From Ruegeria sediminis (GTDB lineage: Bacteria > Pseudomonadota > Alphaproteobacteria > Rhodobacterales > Rhodobacteraceae), in the NCBI RefSeq assembly GCF_005938215.1, contig NZ_VCPD01000002.1, positions 496,001-560,000 of the forward strand: 64,000 nucleotides of DNA, read 5' to 3'. Positions 19,250 to 27,610 of the stretch are shown piece by piece; the first letter of the stretch is position 1; every line of letters starts with the position of its first letter. The position numbers and the translations under genes are program-made. The notes below the pieces were generated by a model. That model ran no database searches. It saw nothing but the letters and a program-made list of their open reading frames with translations, and had not been told where the DNA came from.

Positions 19250-20419
19250 TCACTTCAGATAGGGTTCGGGATCGACCGAGTCGAAGCCCTTGCGCACCTC
19301 GAAATGGACATAGGCGTTTTCGCCGCCGCGAAGGGCCGCGATCTTCTGGCCGCGCTGGACACGATCGCCCTTTTTCACCGTGATCCCATCCACGTTCGCG
19401 TAGACAGTCAGCAGATCGTTGTTGTGCCGGACCACGATGATCGGGACCTTGTCCGCGTCGGCGGTGATCGCCGCCACGGTTCCGGCCTCGGCCGCGGAGA
19501 CCGGAGAGCCAGGGGCGGCCGCGATGTCGATGCCCTCGTTCTTGCCCTTCTGGTAGGGGCGGATGATCTTGCCGGTGACCGGCAGCGCCAGGGCGGCCTT
19601 GCTGGCAGCGCTGGGGGCTTCGGTCTTGACCGTCGGCTTGGGCGTTTCGAGCGGCTCCACCTTTTCGTCTGGCAGGGGCTGGGTTGCGCTTGGCGGCGTC
19701 GGCGTGGGCGAGCCCTGCCCCGGTTGCGTCACCGCAGCAGCCGTGGGGGCGGCCGCCGCCGTGCGCCGCGGCGCGGGCTGGTCCTTGACCGGGATCAGCA
19801 AGAACTGACCTTCGCGCACCGCGAAATCTGGGCCAAGCCCATTCCAATCCGCCAGCGACTCGACCGGCACTTGGTAGAGGCGCGAGATTGTATAGGCGGT
19901 TTCACCCCGTTTCACCTTGTGGCGCACCGGTTCAGGTCCGGACGCCGTCGGCGCGGGCGCGGGTTTGGCCGGTTCGAGCGACGTCGTCTGAACCTGGGTC
20001 GTGCTGGGCGCAGACGCGATGGCGCTGCCGGCCACCGAGGCGATGTCCACACCGCCCGCACCCGGGCCGACCGAGCGCGGCAGGGCGACCACCTCGCCCT
20101 CGCGCAGGGTGATGCTGGGGTCGAGCCCGTTGTAACGGGCGAGTTCCTCGGCGGGCAGGCCCACTCGGTTCGCGATGTCGCTGACGCGGTCGCCGGTTCG
20201 CGCCACCGCCACCTGGTAGTTCGGGTAGGTGATGACGCCGCGCGCGTCCGGCGCCGGCCTGTTGGCGGTGCCCGCCGACTGCGCCGCCTGGGTCGTGTTG
20301 AAGGCGCCGATCTGGCCGCGCAGGTCATAGTCCAGCGGCTGTTCGCATCCGGCCAAGACCGCCAAGGCGGCGACCGCCGTCAGACGGCGTGGCATAGCTG
20401 TCCTGGAAACTGCTCTCAT
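19250..20419 (-). CDS. nlpD: NlpD-like LysM/M23 lipoprotein, probable amidase activator
   Basis: Lipoprotein of 389 aa (or 381 from the internal MPRRLTAV start): lipobox LAGC near residue 24-27, two LysM domains (about 70-112 and 168-212) that bind peptidoglycan, a Pro/Ala-rich linker, and a C-terminal M23 domain (about 285-389). The M23 metal ligands look degenerate: the usual HxxxD is NEGID and the usual HxH is VHF. E. coli NlpD is also a catalytically inactive M23 protein that activates AmiC. The order surE-pcm-nlpD is the same as in E. coli. The gene is 63 nt after pcm. Confidence 0.88.
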   Translation of the reverse strand: MRAVSRTAMPRRLTAVAALAVLAGCEQPLDYDLRGQIGAFNTTQAAQSAGTANRPAPDARGVITYPNYQVAVARTGDRVSDIANRVGLPAEELARYNGLDPSITLREGEVVALPRSVGPGAGGVDIASVAGSAIASAPSTTQVQTTSLEPAKPAPAPTASGPEPVRHKVKRGETAYTISRLYQVPVESLADWNGLGPDFAVREGQFLLIPVKDQPAPRRTAAAAPTAAAVTQPGQGSPTPTPPSATQPLPDEKVEPLETPKPTVKTEAPSAASKAALALPVTGKIIRPYQKGKNEGIDIAAAPGSPVSAAEAGTVAAITADADKVPIIVVRHNNDLLTVYANVDGITVKKGDRVQRGQKIAALRGGENAYVHFEVRKGFDSVDPEPYLK

Positions 20420-20482
20420 CTCACAATCCTCAATGCCGTCCCCTGTTGGCCGGGGTTCCGGCGTTCAAAGCAGAAGCGTATC

Positions 20483-21133
20483 CTAATTCCCATCCTTCCC
20501 CAACCCCTCGAGCAGAGGGACGAAGCGGACAGGCAGCAACTCGTCATACTCCAAGCCGGTTTCGGTCCGCCGCACCCTGATCAGGGTCTGCACGGCATCC
20601 GACTGTCCCACCGGCACGACCATGATACCGCCGATTTTAAGCTGCGCCAAGAGCGGCCCCGGCGGATCCTCGGCCGCTGCTGTGACGAGAATGCGATCGA
20701 AGGGCGCCTGTTCGGACAATCCGTGCGATCCGTCCGACAGCATCGCCGTGATGTTGGACAGACCAAGCTCGCGGAACAGCTTGCCCGCCTCGCGCACCAG
20801 GCGGACGTGACGCTCGACGGTATAGACCCTGCGCGCCAGCTTGGCGAGGATGGCGGCCTGGTAGCCGGAGCCGGTTCCGACCTCGAGCACCGTATCCCGC
20901 GGACGCACTTCCAGCGCCTGTGTCATCAGCCCGACCACCGAGGGCTGGCTGATGGTCTGCCCGCAGGCGATCGGCAAGGGCGTGTCCTCGTAGGCGCGTT
21001 CGGCGAACAGTCCCTTCACGAACAGCCCGCGGTCCACCTCTTCCATCGCGCGCAGCACGCGCGCGTCCGTCACCCCCTTGGAGCGGAGCGCGAAGAGGAA
21101 CTGCATCTTGGTTTCGGGATCGGGACCGCTCAT
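20483..21133 (-). CDS. pcm: protein-L-isoaspartate O-methyltransferase
   Basis: Repairs isoaspartyl residues in aged proteins using S-adenosylmethionine. The 216 residues match E. coli Pcm (208). The SAM-binding motif [15 protein letters not shown] lies at about 79-93, and the conserved [17 protein letters not shown] segment at about 51-67. Its start overlaps the surE stop by 4 nt (ATGA), and nlpD follows, so the three are probably one operon. Confidence 0.95.
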   Translation of the reverse strand: MSGPDPETKMQFLFALRSKGVTDARVLRAMEEVDRGLFVKGLFAERAYEDTPLPIACGQTISQPSVVGLMTQALEVRPRDTVLEVGTGSGYQAAILAKLARRVYTVERHVRLVREAGKLFRELGLSNITAMLSDGSHGLSEQAPFDRILVTAAAEDPPGPLLAQLKIGGIMVVPVGQSDAVQTLIRVRRTETGLEYDELLPVRFVPLLEGLGKDGN

Positions 21134-21912
21134 TCGATTGCCTTCAGCGCCTCCAGCGCATCATGCGCGGTCAGATCGGCGCGCATCGGCGTGATCGAGA
21201 CGTATCCGTCGAGATTGACCGCTGCATCCGTTCCGGGTGCGGTCGGATTGTGCTGGTAGCCGCCCTTGATCCAGAGAAAGCGCCGCCCCGAGGGCGAACT
21301 GTGCGGCTCGACGCTGTAGCTCGATCCCCGGCGGAAGCCCTGCGGCACCACGCGATAGCCCAGCACCTCGGCCGCGGGAACCGGCGGAAAGTTCACGTTG
21401 TAGAACAGGCGGTAATCCGCGTCCTCCTGCGGCGTGGCGTCAAGGATGCGGCGGATCAGGTCGGCGCCATAGCGTTCAGCCGTTTCAAAGGCGTTTTCCA
21501 GCCCCAGATTGCGCGGCCCGAAATATTGCGACAGCGCGATCGCCGGCAGACCTTGCAGCGCCGCCTCCATCGCACCGCCGAGCGTGCCGGAATAGAGCGC
21601 GTTCTCGGCCGAGTTGTTGCCCCGGTTGACGCCCGAGAGGACCAGGTCGGGCCGGTTGCCCTTCATCACGTCATGCAGCCCCGCCAGCACGCAGTCGGCC
21701 GGAGAGCCTTCGGCGGCATAGCGCCGCTCGGCCAGTTTCGCGATCATCATCGGATGCGTGTAGCTGATGCAATGGCCGACGCCCGACTGTTCAAAGGCCG
21801 GGGCCACGGTCCAGACCTCGCCGCCGGGGCCTGCCAGATCGGCTGCGATCGCCTCGAGCACGCTCAGACCCGGCGCATTGATGCCGTCATCGTTGGTCAG
21901 AAGAATTCGCAT
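21130..21912 (-). CDS. surE: 5'/3'-nucleotidase SurE
   Basis: Metal-dependent nucleoside monophosphatase of 260 aa. The N-terminal [15 protein letters not shown] carries the metal-binding D8-D9 pair, and [19 protein letters not shown] supplies the Asn and Ser positions of the active site. The ATG directly before RILLTNDDG is the family start; a longer in-frame version to 22002 adds an Arg-rich tail without family similarity. First gene of surE-pcm-nlpD. Confidence 0.96.
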   Translation of the reverse strand: MRILLTNDDGINAPGLSVLEAIAADLAGPGGEVWTVAPAFEQSGVGHCISYTHPMMIAKLAERRYAAEGSPADCVLAGLHDVMKGNRPDLVLSGVNRGNNSAENALYSGTLGGAMEAALQGLPAIALSQYFGPRNLGLENAFETAERYGADLIRRILDATPQEDADYRLFYNVNFPPVPAAEVLGYRVVPQGFRRGSSYSVEPHSSPSGRRFLWIKGGYQHNPTAPGTDAAVNLDGYVSITPMRADLTAHDALEALKAIE

Positions 21913-22045
21913 TCGCCGCTCCACCCCCGGTTTCGCCCTTGATAGACGCCGCTCCGCGACGCGGCAAGCAGTCGCGCGCCTCAACCTGCGGCATTCGCGC
22001 ACCAGTCATGGCCAAACTGACACTTCCGGACCTTGGCGCCAGAAC

Positions 22046-23131
22046 TCATGCCGGGAAGACGAAGCAGCGGTCGCGCCGGATGGTCAGCCACATCACCCGC
22101 CCTTGCTGCGGCATGAACACGTTCGGCACCGTGGCCTTGAGGATCGAGCCGTCATGGTCCATCCGGAACTCGACGAGGCTTTCGTTGCCCAGGAACCGGG
22201 CGCGCTCCACCACGCCGCGCGCGGCGACGCCGTCGCTCGGCGTCGGCATCGGCCCCTTTCCGCCGCGGTCGAAATCCAGCTTCAGGTGCTGCGGGCGAAA
22301 GACAATCTCGACCTTGGTACCATCGGGAACGCCCGGCGCCAGGAACTGGCCGAACGGGGTCTGCGCAAGCGCGCCGTTCACCTCGGCGCGCAGGACGTTG
22401 ATATCGCTGAAGAAGGAAACGGCAGCCTTGTCCACGGGACGGGTATAGACGTTGTAGGGTGCGCCCTGCTGCACGATCCTGCCGCGCCGCATCAGCGCGA
22501 TCTCGTCGGCCATGCGCATGGCCTCTTCCGGCTCGTGGGTGACCAGAAGGACGGCGGCGTCCTCTTCCTTGAGGATGGCCAGCGTCTCGTCCCGGATGCC
22601 GTCGCGCAAGCGGTTGTCGAGACCCGAGAACGGCTCGTCCATCAGCATGATACGGGGGCGCGGCGCCAGCGCGCGGGCCAAGGCGACCCGCTGCTGCTCG
22701 CCCCCCGAAAGCTGGTGGGGATAGCCGTCGATGTAGCGCAGCAGATCGACCTTGGCCAAAAGCTCTTCGACCCGCGCGCGCTTTTTCTCTTTGGGTCCCT
22801 TCAGACCGAAAGCCACGTTGTCGGCGACGCTCAGGTGCGGGAACAGCGCGAAATCCTGGAACATCAGGCCGATCTCGCGACGTTCGGGCGGCACGCGGAA
22901 GACGGTGTCGCAGATCAGCTTGCCATCGACATAGATTTCTCCGGAATCCTGCATCTCGATCCCGGCGATCATCCGCAGTGTCGTGGATTTGCCGCAGCCG
23001 GAAGGGCCCAGCAGGCAGGTCACCTGCCCCGCCCGGATGCGCAGCGAGACGTCGTCCACCACCTTGCGCCCGCCGAAGGTGCACACGAGATTGCGGATTT
23101 CCAGACGCGGTGGATTTGACTTGACCGTCAC
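22046..23131 (-). CDS. FbpC/PotA-like ABC transporter ATPase
   Basis: ATPase of 361 aa of the iron(III)/spermidine-putrescine importer group. Walker A LLGPSGCGKST, Q-loop MFQDFALFPHLSV, signature LSGGEQQRVALARALA and Walker B RIMLMDEPFSGLD are present, with a C-terminal TOBE-type domain (about 250-361). The GTG at 23131 gives the usual family length; the longer in-frame N-terminus to 23323 is Pro/Arg/Cys-rich and looks non-coding. No permease or binding protein is adjacent, so this is an orphan ATPase and its substrate cannot be assigned. Confidence 0.82.
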   Translation of the reverse strand: MTVKSNPPRLEIRNLVCTFGGRKVVDDVSLRIRAGQVTCLLGPSGCGKSTTLRMIAGIEMQDSGEIYVDGKLICDTVFRVPPERREIGLMFQDFALFPHLSVADNVAFGLKGPKEKKRARVEELLAKVDLLRYIDGYPHQLSGGEQQRVALARALAPRPRIMLMDEPFSGLDNRLRDGIRDETLAILKEEDAAVLLVTHEPEEAMRMADEIALMRRGRIVQQGAPYNVYTRPVDKAAVSFFSDINVLRAEVNGALAQTPFGQFLAPGVPDGTKVEIVFRPQHLKLDFDRGGKGPMPTPSDGVAARGVVERARFLGNESLVEFRMDHDGSILKATVPNVFMPQQGRVMWLTIRRDRCFVFPA

Positions 23132-23300
23132 CGATGGACCCCATTGCCTTTCCCGATCAAATCCATCGGGCTTGGCCGGGGATAACAACCCCGCCCTTCC
23201 GGCGCAAGGCGTCAGCAGCGTCACACAGCATTGGGTGTTGCCGTGAACCGGACCCGCCTCGCGCGGTGTTTCCGCACGCCTTGGCCGCGTGGGTTCGCGG

Positions 23301-24413
23301 TTATTCCCGCAGTTCGAAATCAAGCCCGGTCCGGACCCGCCCGTTGACCTGCACTTCGAGCCGATGGGCGCCGGGCACCAGCCGAAAGGTCGTGGCGTCG
23401 GCCTTGAGCCGGTGCCGTTTTTCCAGCCGGACCGGTTCCTTGCCGATCACCGCCTGCTTCAGCTTGTGGACCTTGGCTGAAGTTTTTCCGCCAGGCCTTT
23501 GAAAGTGAACGATGTAATCGATCAGAACCGGCTGGCCTTTGGCCCCATCGACCTGCACCGAGAATTCCAGCGCGCCGCCGATCCGCGCCTCGCCCAGCAG
23601 ATCGAGACTCACGGACAGGGCAGCGTCGGGATCATAGCCCAAGTGTTTCATGGCGCCTGGATGACCGGATTTCACCAGCCCGCGCAGGGCGTGAGACGTC
23701 ATCCACTGAAGCTCCCCGGGCCGTTGCCGCGCCTCCTCGCGCCAGCGTCCCAGTTGGTTCAGCACAAGTGCCGGATCCTTCCTGGAGATGTCGTTCAGAT
23801 GGTTTGCCACCGACCGCGTGACATAGCGCGTACCGTCGGCATGCAGGCGGTCGAGCAGCGGCAGCGGATCGCGGGGGTCCAGCGAGACGGCCATGCCCCA
23901 GGGCAGACGCGGGCGCGTGCCCTCGCTGACCAGCCGGCGGACATGGTAATGCGGATGCCCGCACCAATCTGTCATCCGGGCCAGCACCAGGTCCGGCCGG
24001 CGGTTCAGAAAGGGGCGGATCGCCCATTCCATGGAAAACCGCTGCGTCAGCTCCTCGAACAGGTCCAGCGCAAGCTCGGGATGGTCCATCCCCACCTCGG
24101 CGACCCATTCGCCGAATGGCGCAAAGATGAAATCGCCGAAGTCGTTGTCGGTCAGCATCGGATCGAGAGGCGGCGGCAGGGCGCGCAGGATCACGGGCGC
24201 GACGTCCGGCAGGTCGCCGGGAAATTCCGCCGCAAGACAGTCGGCGATCCAGGTCATCCGCTGCTTCAGTTCGAGCGCCGGCAGTTTCTGCATCACCTGC
24301 GCCTCGAAGCGCTCCGGGTCGAATGAGGGCTCGCCGGCGGCAAGAAGCCCCGCCAGGTAGCGGATCTTTTCGGCGTTGAACAACTGATCCTTGAGCGAGA
24401 AACCCTGCGCCAT
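23301..24413 (-). CDS. AlkC-like DNA alkylation repair glycosylase
   Basis: Protein of about 370 aa. The first 260 residues are HEAT-like helical repeats (for example WCGHPHYHVRRLVSEGTRPR and RYVTRSVANHLNDI), and the last 110 residues are strand-rich and look Ig-like. This matches the AlkC family, which excises cationic alkylated bases; forms with a C-terminal Ig-like domain are known. The start is ATG 24413 (MAQGFSLK), or GTG 24419, which overlaps the stop of the SDR gene upstream. It is therefore probably coupled to that SDR. Confidence 0.8.
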   Translation of the reverse strand: MAQGFSLKDQLFNAEKIRYLAGLLAAGEPSFDPERFEAQVMQKLPALELKQRMTWIADCLAAEFPGDLPDVAPVILRALPPPLDPMLTDNDFGDFIFAPFGEWVAEVGMDHPELALDLFEELTQRFSMEWAIRPFLNRRPDLVLARMTDWCGHPHYHVRRLVSEGTRPRLPWGMAVSLDPRDPLPLLDRLHADGTRYVTRSVANHLNDISRKDPALVLNQLGRWREEARQRPGELQWMTSHALRGLVKSGHPGAMKHLGYDPDAALSVSLDLLGEARIGGALEFSVQVDGAKGQPVLIDYIVHFQRPGGKTSAKVHKLKQAVIGKEPVRLEKRHRLKADATTFRLVPGAHRLEVQVNGRVRTGLDFELRE

Positions 24414-24415
24414 CG

Positions 24416-25195
24416 TCACATCGTGAGGTTGGTGGCGCCGCCGTCCAGCAGGATGTTCTGACCGACGATGAACCCCGAATGCTGCGAACAGAGGAAGGCG
24501 CAGGCGGCGCCGAACTCGGCGCTTGTCCCGTAGCGGCGCGCGGGGATGGTGGCGGCACGCTCGGCCCGCGCCTCGTCCAGGGTTATGCCCTTCTGGCTGG
24601 CGACGCCGCCATCCAGCGCATCCGCCCGGTCAGTGGCGTGAATGCCCGGCAGCAGGTTGTTGATCGTCACGCCGTATGGCGCCACCTGGCGCGCAGTGCC
24701 GGCGACATAGCCGGTCAGCCCGGTCCGGGCCGCGTTCGACAGGCCAAGAACCGCGATCGGCGCGCGCACGGACTGCGAGGTGATGTTGACCACCCGGCCC
24801 CAGCCCTTGTCCATCATCCCCGGCAGCAGCGCCTTCATGAAGGCGATCGGCGTCAGCATGTTGGCATCGAGCGCCTTGATGAAATCATCGCGATCCCAGT
24901 CCGACCACATGCCGGGCGGCGGCCCGCCCGCGTTGGTGACCAGGATGTCGACGCCCTGCGCCGCCTCGATGACCTGTTCCTGCCCCCCGGACGTTGTGAC
25001 GTCGCAGACGATGGTCTGGACCTCGATCCCGTGTTCGGTCCGGATCCGGTCGGCCGCCTGCTCCAGCGCCTCGGCGCCGCGCGCGTTCATCACCAGATTG
25101 ACGCCAGCCGAGGCCAGTGCCTCGGCGCAGCCCAATCCCAGGCCCTTGCTGCTGGCGCAGACCAGCGCCCGTTTTCCTGCGATACCCAGATCCAT
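24416..25195 (-). CDS. SDR family protein with altered active site
   Basis: Short-chain dehydrogenase/reductase fold, 259 aa, with cofactor segment CASSKGLGLG (about 12-21) and DILVTNAGGPPPG near 85. In the active-site helix the usual YxxxK is replaced: the region reads VLGLSNAARTG, with no Tyr or Lys in register. The Ser in NITSQSVR is present. This variant occurs in a subgroup of FabG-like proteins as far as I recall. The ATG at 25195 (MDLGIAGK) is chosen over an upstream in-frame start. The stop overlaps the possible GTG start of the AlkC-like gene. Substrate unknown. Confidence 0.78.
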   Translation of the reverse strand: MDLGIAGKRALVCASSKGLGLGCAEALASAGVNLVMNARGAEALEQAADRIRTEHGIEVQTIVCDVTTSGGQEQVIEAAQGVDILVTNAGGPPPGMWSDWDRDDFIKALDANMLTPIAFMKALLPGMMDKGWGRVVNITSQSVRAPIAVLGLSNAARTGLTGYVAGTARQVAPYGVTINNLLPGIHATDRADALDGGVASQKGITLDEARAERAATIPARRYGTSAEFGAACAFLCSQHSGFIVGQNILLDGGATNLTM

Positions 25196-25260
25196 GCGAT
25201 CCTCCCTGTCTGTCGTTGCCCGCATGTCTAGCACCGGCCAGTCAGGGAAGACCAGTTGGC

Positions 25261-25290
25261 GATGGCGGCTTAATAGATGGCGGCTTAATA
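25261..25290. repeat. 15-bp tandem duplication at a stop codon
   Basis: GATGGCGGCTTAATA occurs twice in direct tandem. On the minus strand each copy gives TATTAA, so the end of the NTF2-like gene (Tyr-stop) is duplicated just past the real stop. Confidence 0.9.
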
Positions 25291-25647
25291 GAAGAACTCT
25301 TCCCGCACGATCTTGCCGTTGGCCACGTGGTACACGCCGACCTCGCGCATGTCGAAGCTCTCGCCGCTGTCCTTGACCTTGCCTTGCACCTCGAAGATCA
25401 CGGCAAAGCGGTCCTCTCCGTGCAGGAAAGGATCGCTGACCGACGCGCCCGACACCTCATGCGCGCCTTCCCACCAGTCGTGTTTGCCGCGAATGCCATC
25501 GACACCGTGGGTTTCACGGCCCATGCCCGGCATGTCCGCGGCCTCGACCGAAACCGCGTCGGGCGCATAGAGCTTGTTCAGGTTTTCCTTGGCCCGGTCC
25601 TCGCGGCATCCGGCAACCAGTTCTTCGGCGATTTCCTTCAAATTCAT
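25285..25647 (-). CDS. NTF2-like (SnoaL-type) small protein
   Basis: Protein of 120 aa with the cone-shaped NTF2-like pattern: N-terminal helix (LKEIAEELVAGCRED), a WWEGAH turn, and strands such as DRFAVIFEVQGKVKD and VGVYHVANGKIVREEFFY. Proteins of this group bind small hydrophobic ligands or act as isomerases; no catalytic residue can be assigned. GGAG lies 8 nt before the ATG. It is divergent from prfC. The stop codon lies in a 15-bp tandem duplication. Confidence 0.72.
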   Translation of the reverse strand: MNLKEIAEELVAGCREDRAKENLNKLYAPDAVSVEAADMPGMGRETHGVDGIRGKHDWWEGAHEVSGASVSDPFLHGEDRFAVIFEVQGKVKDSGESFDMREVGVYHVANGKIVREEFFY

Positions 25648-25757
25648 CGATCCACTCCATCAATTTGTTCACTATATGTTCCTTCTGCCATATCCAGCCG
25701 ATTCGCAACAGCCCCTTTGGCTTGCCTTGGGCGAATTCCTTACCTATACGCGCGCTC

Positions 25758-27365
25758 ATGTTGGACATCGCCTCGAACCGCCCCGTCTTGCCGCCGGAAA
25801 TCGCCCGGCGCCGGACCTTTGCCATCATCTCGCATCCGGATGCGGGCAAGACGACCCTGACCGAGAAGTTCCTTCTGTATGGCGGCGCCATCCAGATGGC
25901 CGGTCAGGTGCGCGCCAAGGGCGAGGCGCGACGGACGCGGTCGGACTTCATGCAGATGGAAAAAGACCGGGGCATCTCGGTCTCGGCCTCGGCCATGTCC
26001 TTCGACTATGGCAAGTTCCGGTTCAATCTCGTGGACACGCCCGGCCACTCGGACTTTTCCGAGGACACCTATCGCACCCTGACGGCGGTCGATGCGGCGG
26101 TCATGGTGATCGACGGCGCCAAGGGCGTCGAAAGCCAGACGCAGAAACTGTTCGAGGTCTGCCGCCTGCGCGACCTTCCGATCCTGACCTTCTGCAACAA
26201 GATGGACCGCGAAAGCCGCGAAACCTTCGAGATCATCGACGAGATCCAGGAGATGCTGGCCATCGACGTGACCCCGGCAAGCTGGCCCATCGGAACCGGG
26301 CGCGATTTCATCGGCTGCTACGACATGCTGCGCGACCGGCTGGAACTGATGGACCGCGCCGACCGCAACCGGGTCGCGACAAGCATCGAGATCAACGGTC
26401 TGGACGACCCGAAACTGGCCGAGCACGTGCCCGCGCAGCTGCTGGACAAGCTGCTGGAAGAGGTCGAGATGGCGCGCGAACTGCTGCCGCCGCTGGACCC
26501 GCAGGCGGTGCTGGAAGGGCATATGACGCCGATCTGGTTCGGCTCGGCCATCAACTCGTTCGGCGTCAAGGAACTGATGGAAGGGATCGGCCAATACGGC
26601 CCGCAACCGCAGATCCAGAGCGCCGAGCCGCGCCAGATTTCCCCGGAAGAAACAAAGGTTTCCGGCTTTGTCTTCAAGGTGCAGGCAAACATGGACCCCA
26701 AGCACCGGGACCGGGTGGCATTCGTCCGCATGGCCTCGGGCCATTTCAAGCGGGGGATGAAGCTGACCCATGTGCGCACCAAGAAACCGATGGCGGTGTC
26801 GAACCCGGTGCTGTTCCTCGCCTCGGACCGCGAACTGGCCGAGGAGGCCTGGGCGGGCGACATCATCGGCATTCCGAACCACGGGCAGTTGCGCATCGGC
26901 GACACGCTGACCGAGGGCGAGGCGCTGCGGGTGACCGGCATCCCCTCTTTCGCTCCGGAACTGTTGCAAGGTGTGCGCGCCGGCGACCCGATGAAGGCAA
27001 AGCACCTGGAGAAGGCGCTGATGCAGTTCGCCGAGGAGGGCGCCGCCAAGGTGTTCAAACCCTCGATCGGGTCCGGCTTCATCGTCGGCGTCGTTGGCGC
27101 GTTGCAGTTCGAGGTTCTGGCCAGCCGGATCGAGCTGGAATACGGCCTGCCGGTGCGCTTCGAGGCGTCGCAATTCACCTCGGCCCGCTGGGTATCGGGC
27201 GACAAGGTCGAAATCGACAAGTTCGTGGCGGCCAACAAGCAGCACATCGCCCACGACCATGACGGCGACATCGTGTACATGACGCGCCTGCAATGGGACA
27301 TCGACCGGGTGGTCCGGGATTACCCGGCGCTGAACCTGTCGGCCACCAAGGAAATGATGACCTGA
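25758..27365 (+). CDS. prfC: peptide chain release factor 3
   Basis: GTPase that recycles RF1/RF2 from the ribosome after termination. The 535 residues match E. coli RF3 (529). G1 is SHPDAGKT (25-32), G3 is DTPGHSDFS and G4 is NKMD, followed by domain II and the C-terminal EF-G-like domain. The ATG at 25758 precedes LDIASNRPVLP; the longer in-frame N-terminus is hydrophobic and unlike the family. Divergent from the NTF2-like gene. Confidence 0.95.
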   Translation: MLDIASNRPVLPPEIARRRTFAIISHPDAGKTTLTEKFLLYGGAIQMAGQVRAKGEARRTRSDFMQMEKDRGISVSASAMSFDYGKFRFNLVDTPGHSDFSEDTYRTLTAVDAAVMVIDGAKGVESQTQKLFEVCRLRDLPILTFCNKMDRESRETFEIIDEIQEMLAIDVTPASWPIGTGRDFIGCYDMLRDRLELMDRADRNRVATSIEINGLDDPKLAEHVPAQLLDKLLEEVEMARELLPPLDPQAVLEGHMTPIWFGSAINSFGVKELMEGIGQYGPQPQIQSAEPRQISPEETKVSGFVFKVQANMDPKHRDRVAFVRMASGHFKRGMKLTHVRTKKPMAVSNPVLFLASDRELAEEAWAGDIIGIPNHGQLRIGDTLTEGEALRVTGIPSFAPELLQGVRAGDPMKAKHLEKALMQFAEEGAAKVFKPSIGSGFIVGVVGALQFEVLASRIELEYGLPVRFEASQFTSARWVSGDKVEIDKFVAANKQHIAHDHDGDIVYMTRLQWDIDRVVRDYPALNLSATKEMMT

Positions 27366-27610
27366 CGCGCACAATGCCCCTGCCAGTGGCAGCGCGCCAA
27401 AGAAACACTGGCCCGAAACCGGCGGAATTGTTGAGGAATAACGTGGCAATCCTGCCGGTGACGTCGCCCCGCTTCTAGGCGTTTGACCCGGCCCGGGCTT
27501 TTTGCTATGTCCCCGCGCATGCCGAAACGCGCATGGTGCGCATGGCCATCCGGGCCCGGCCTCACTCACACGCGCGGGCCAGGTCCAGTGTCCGCATGAA
27601 CCGGACATAT

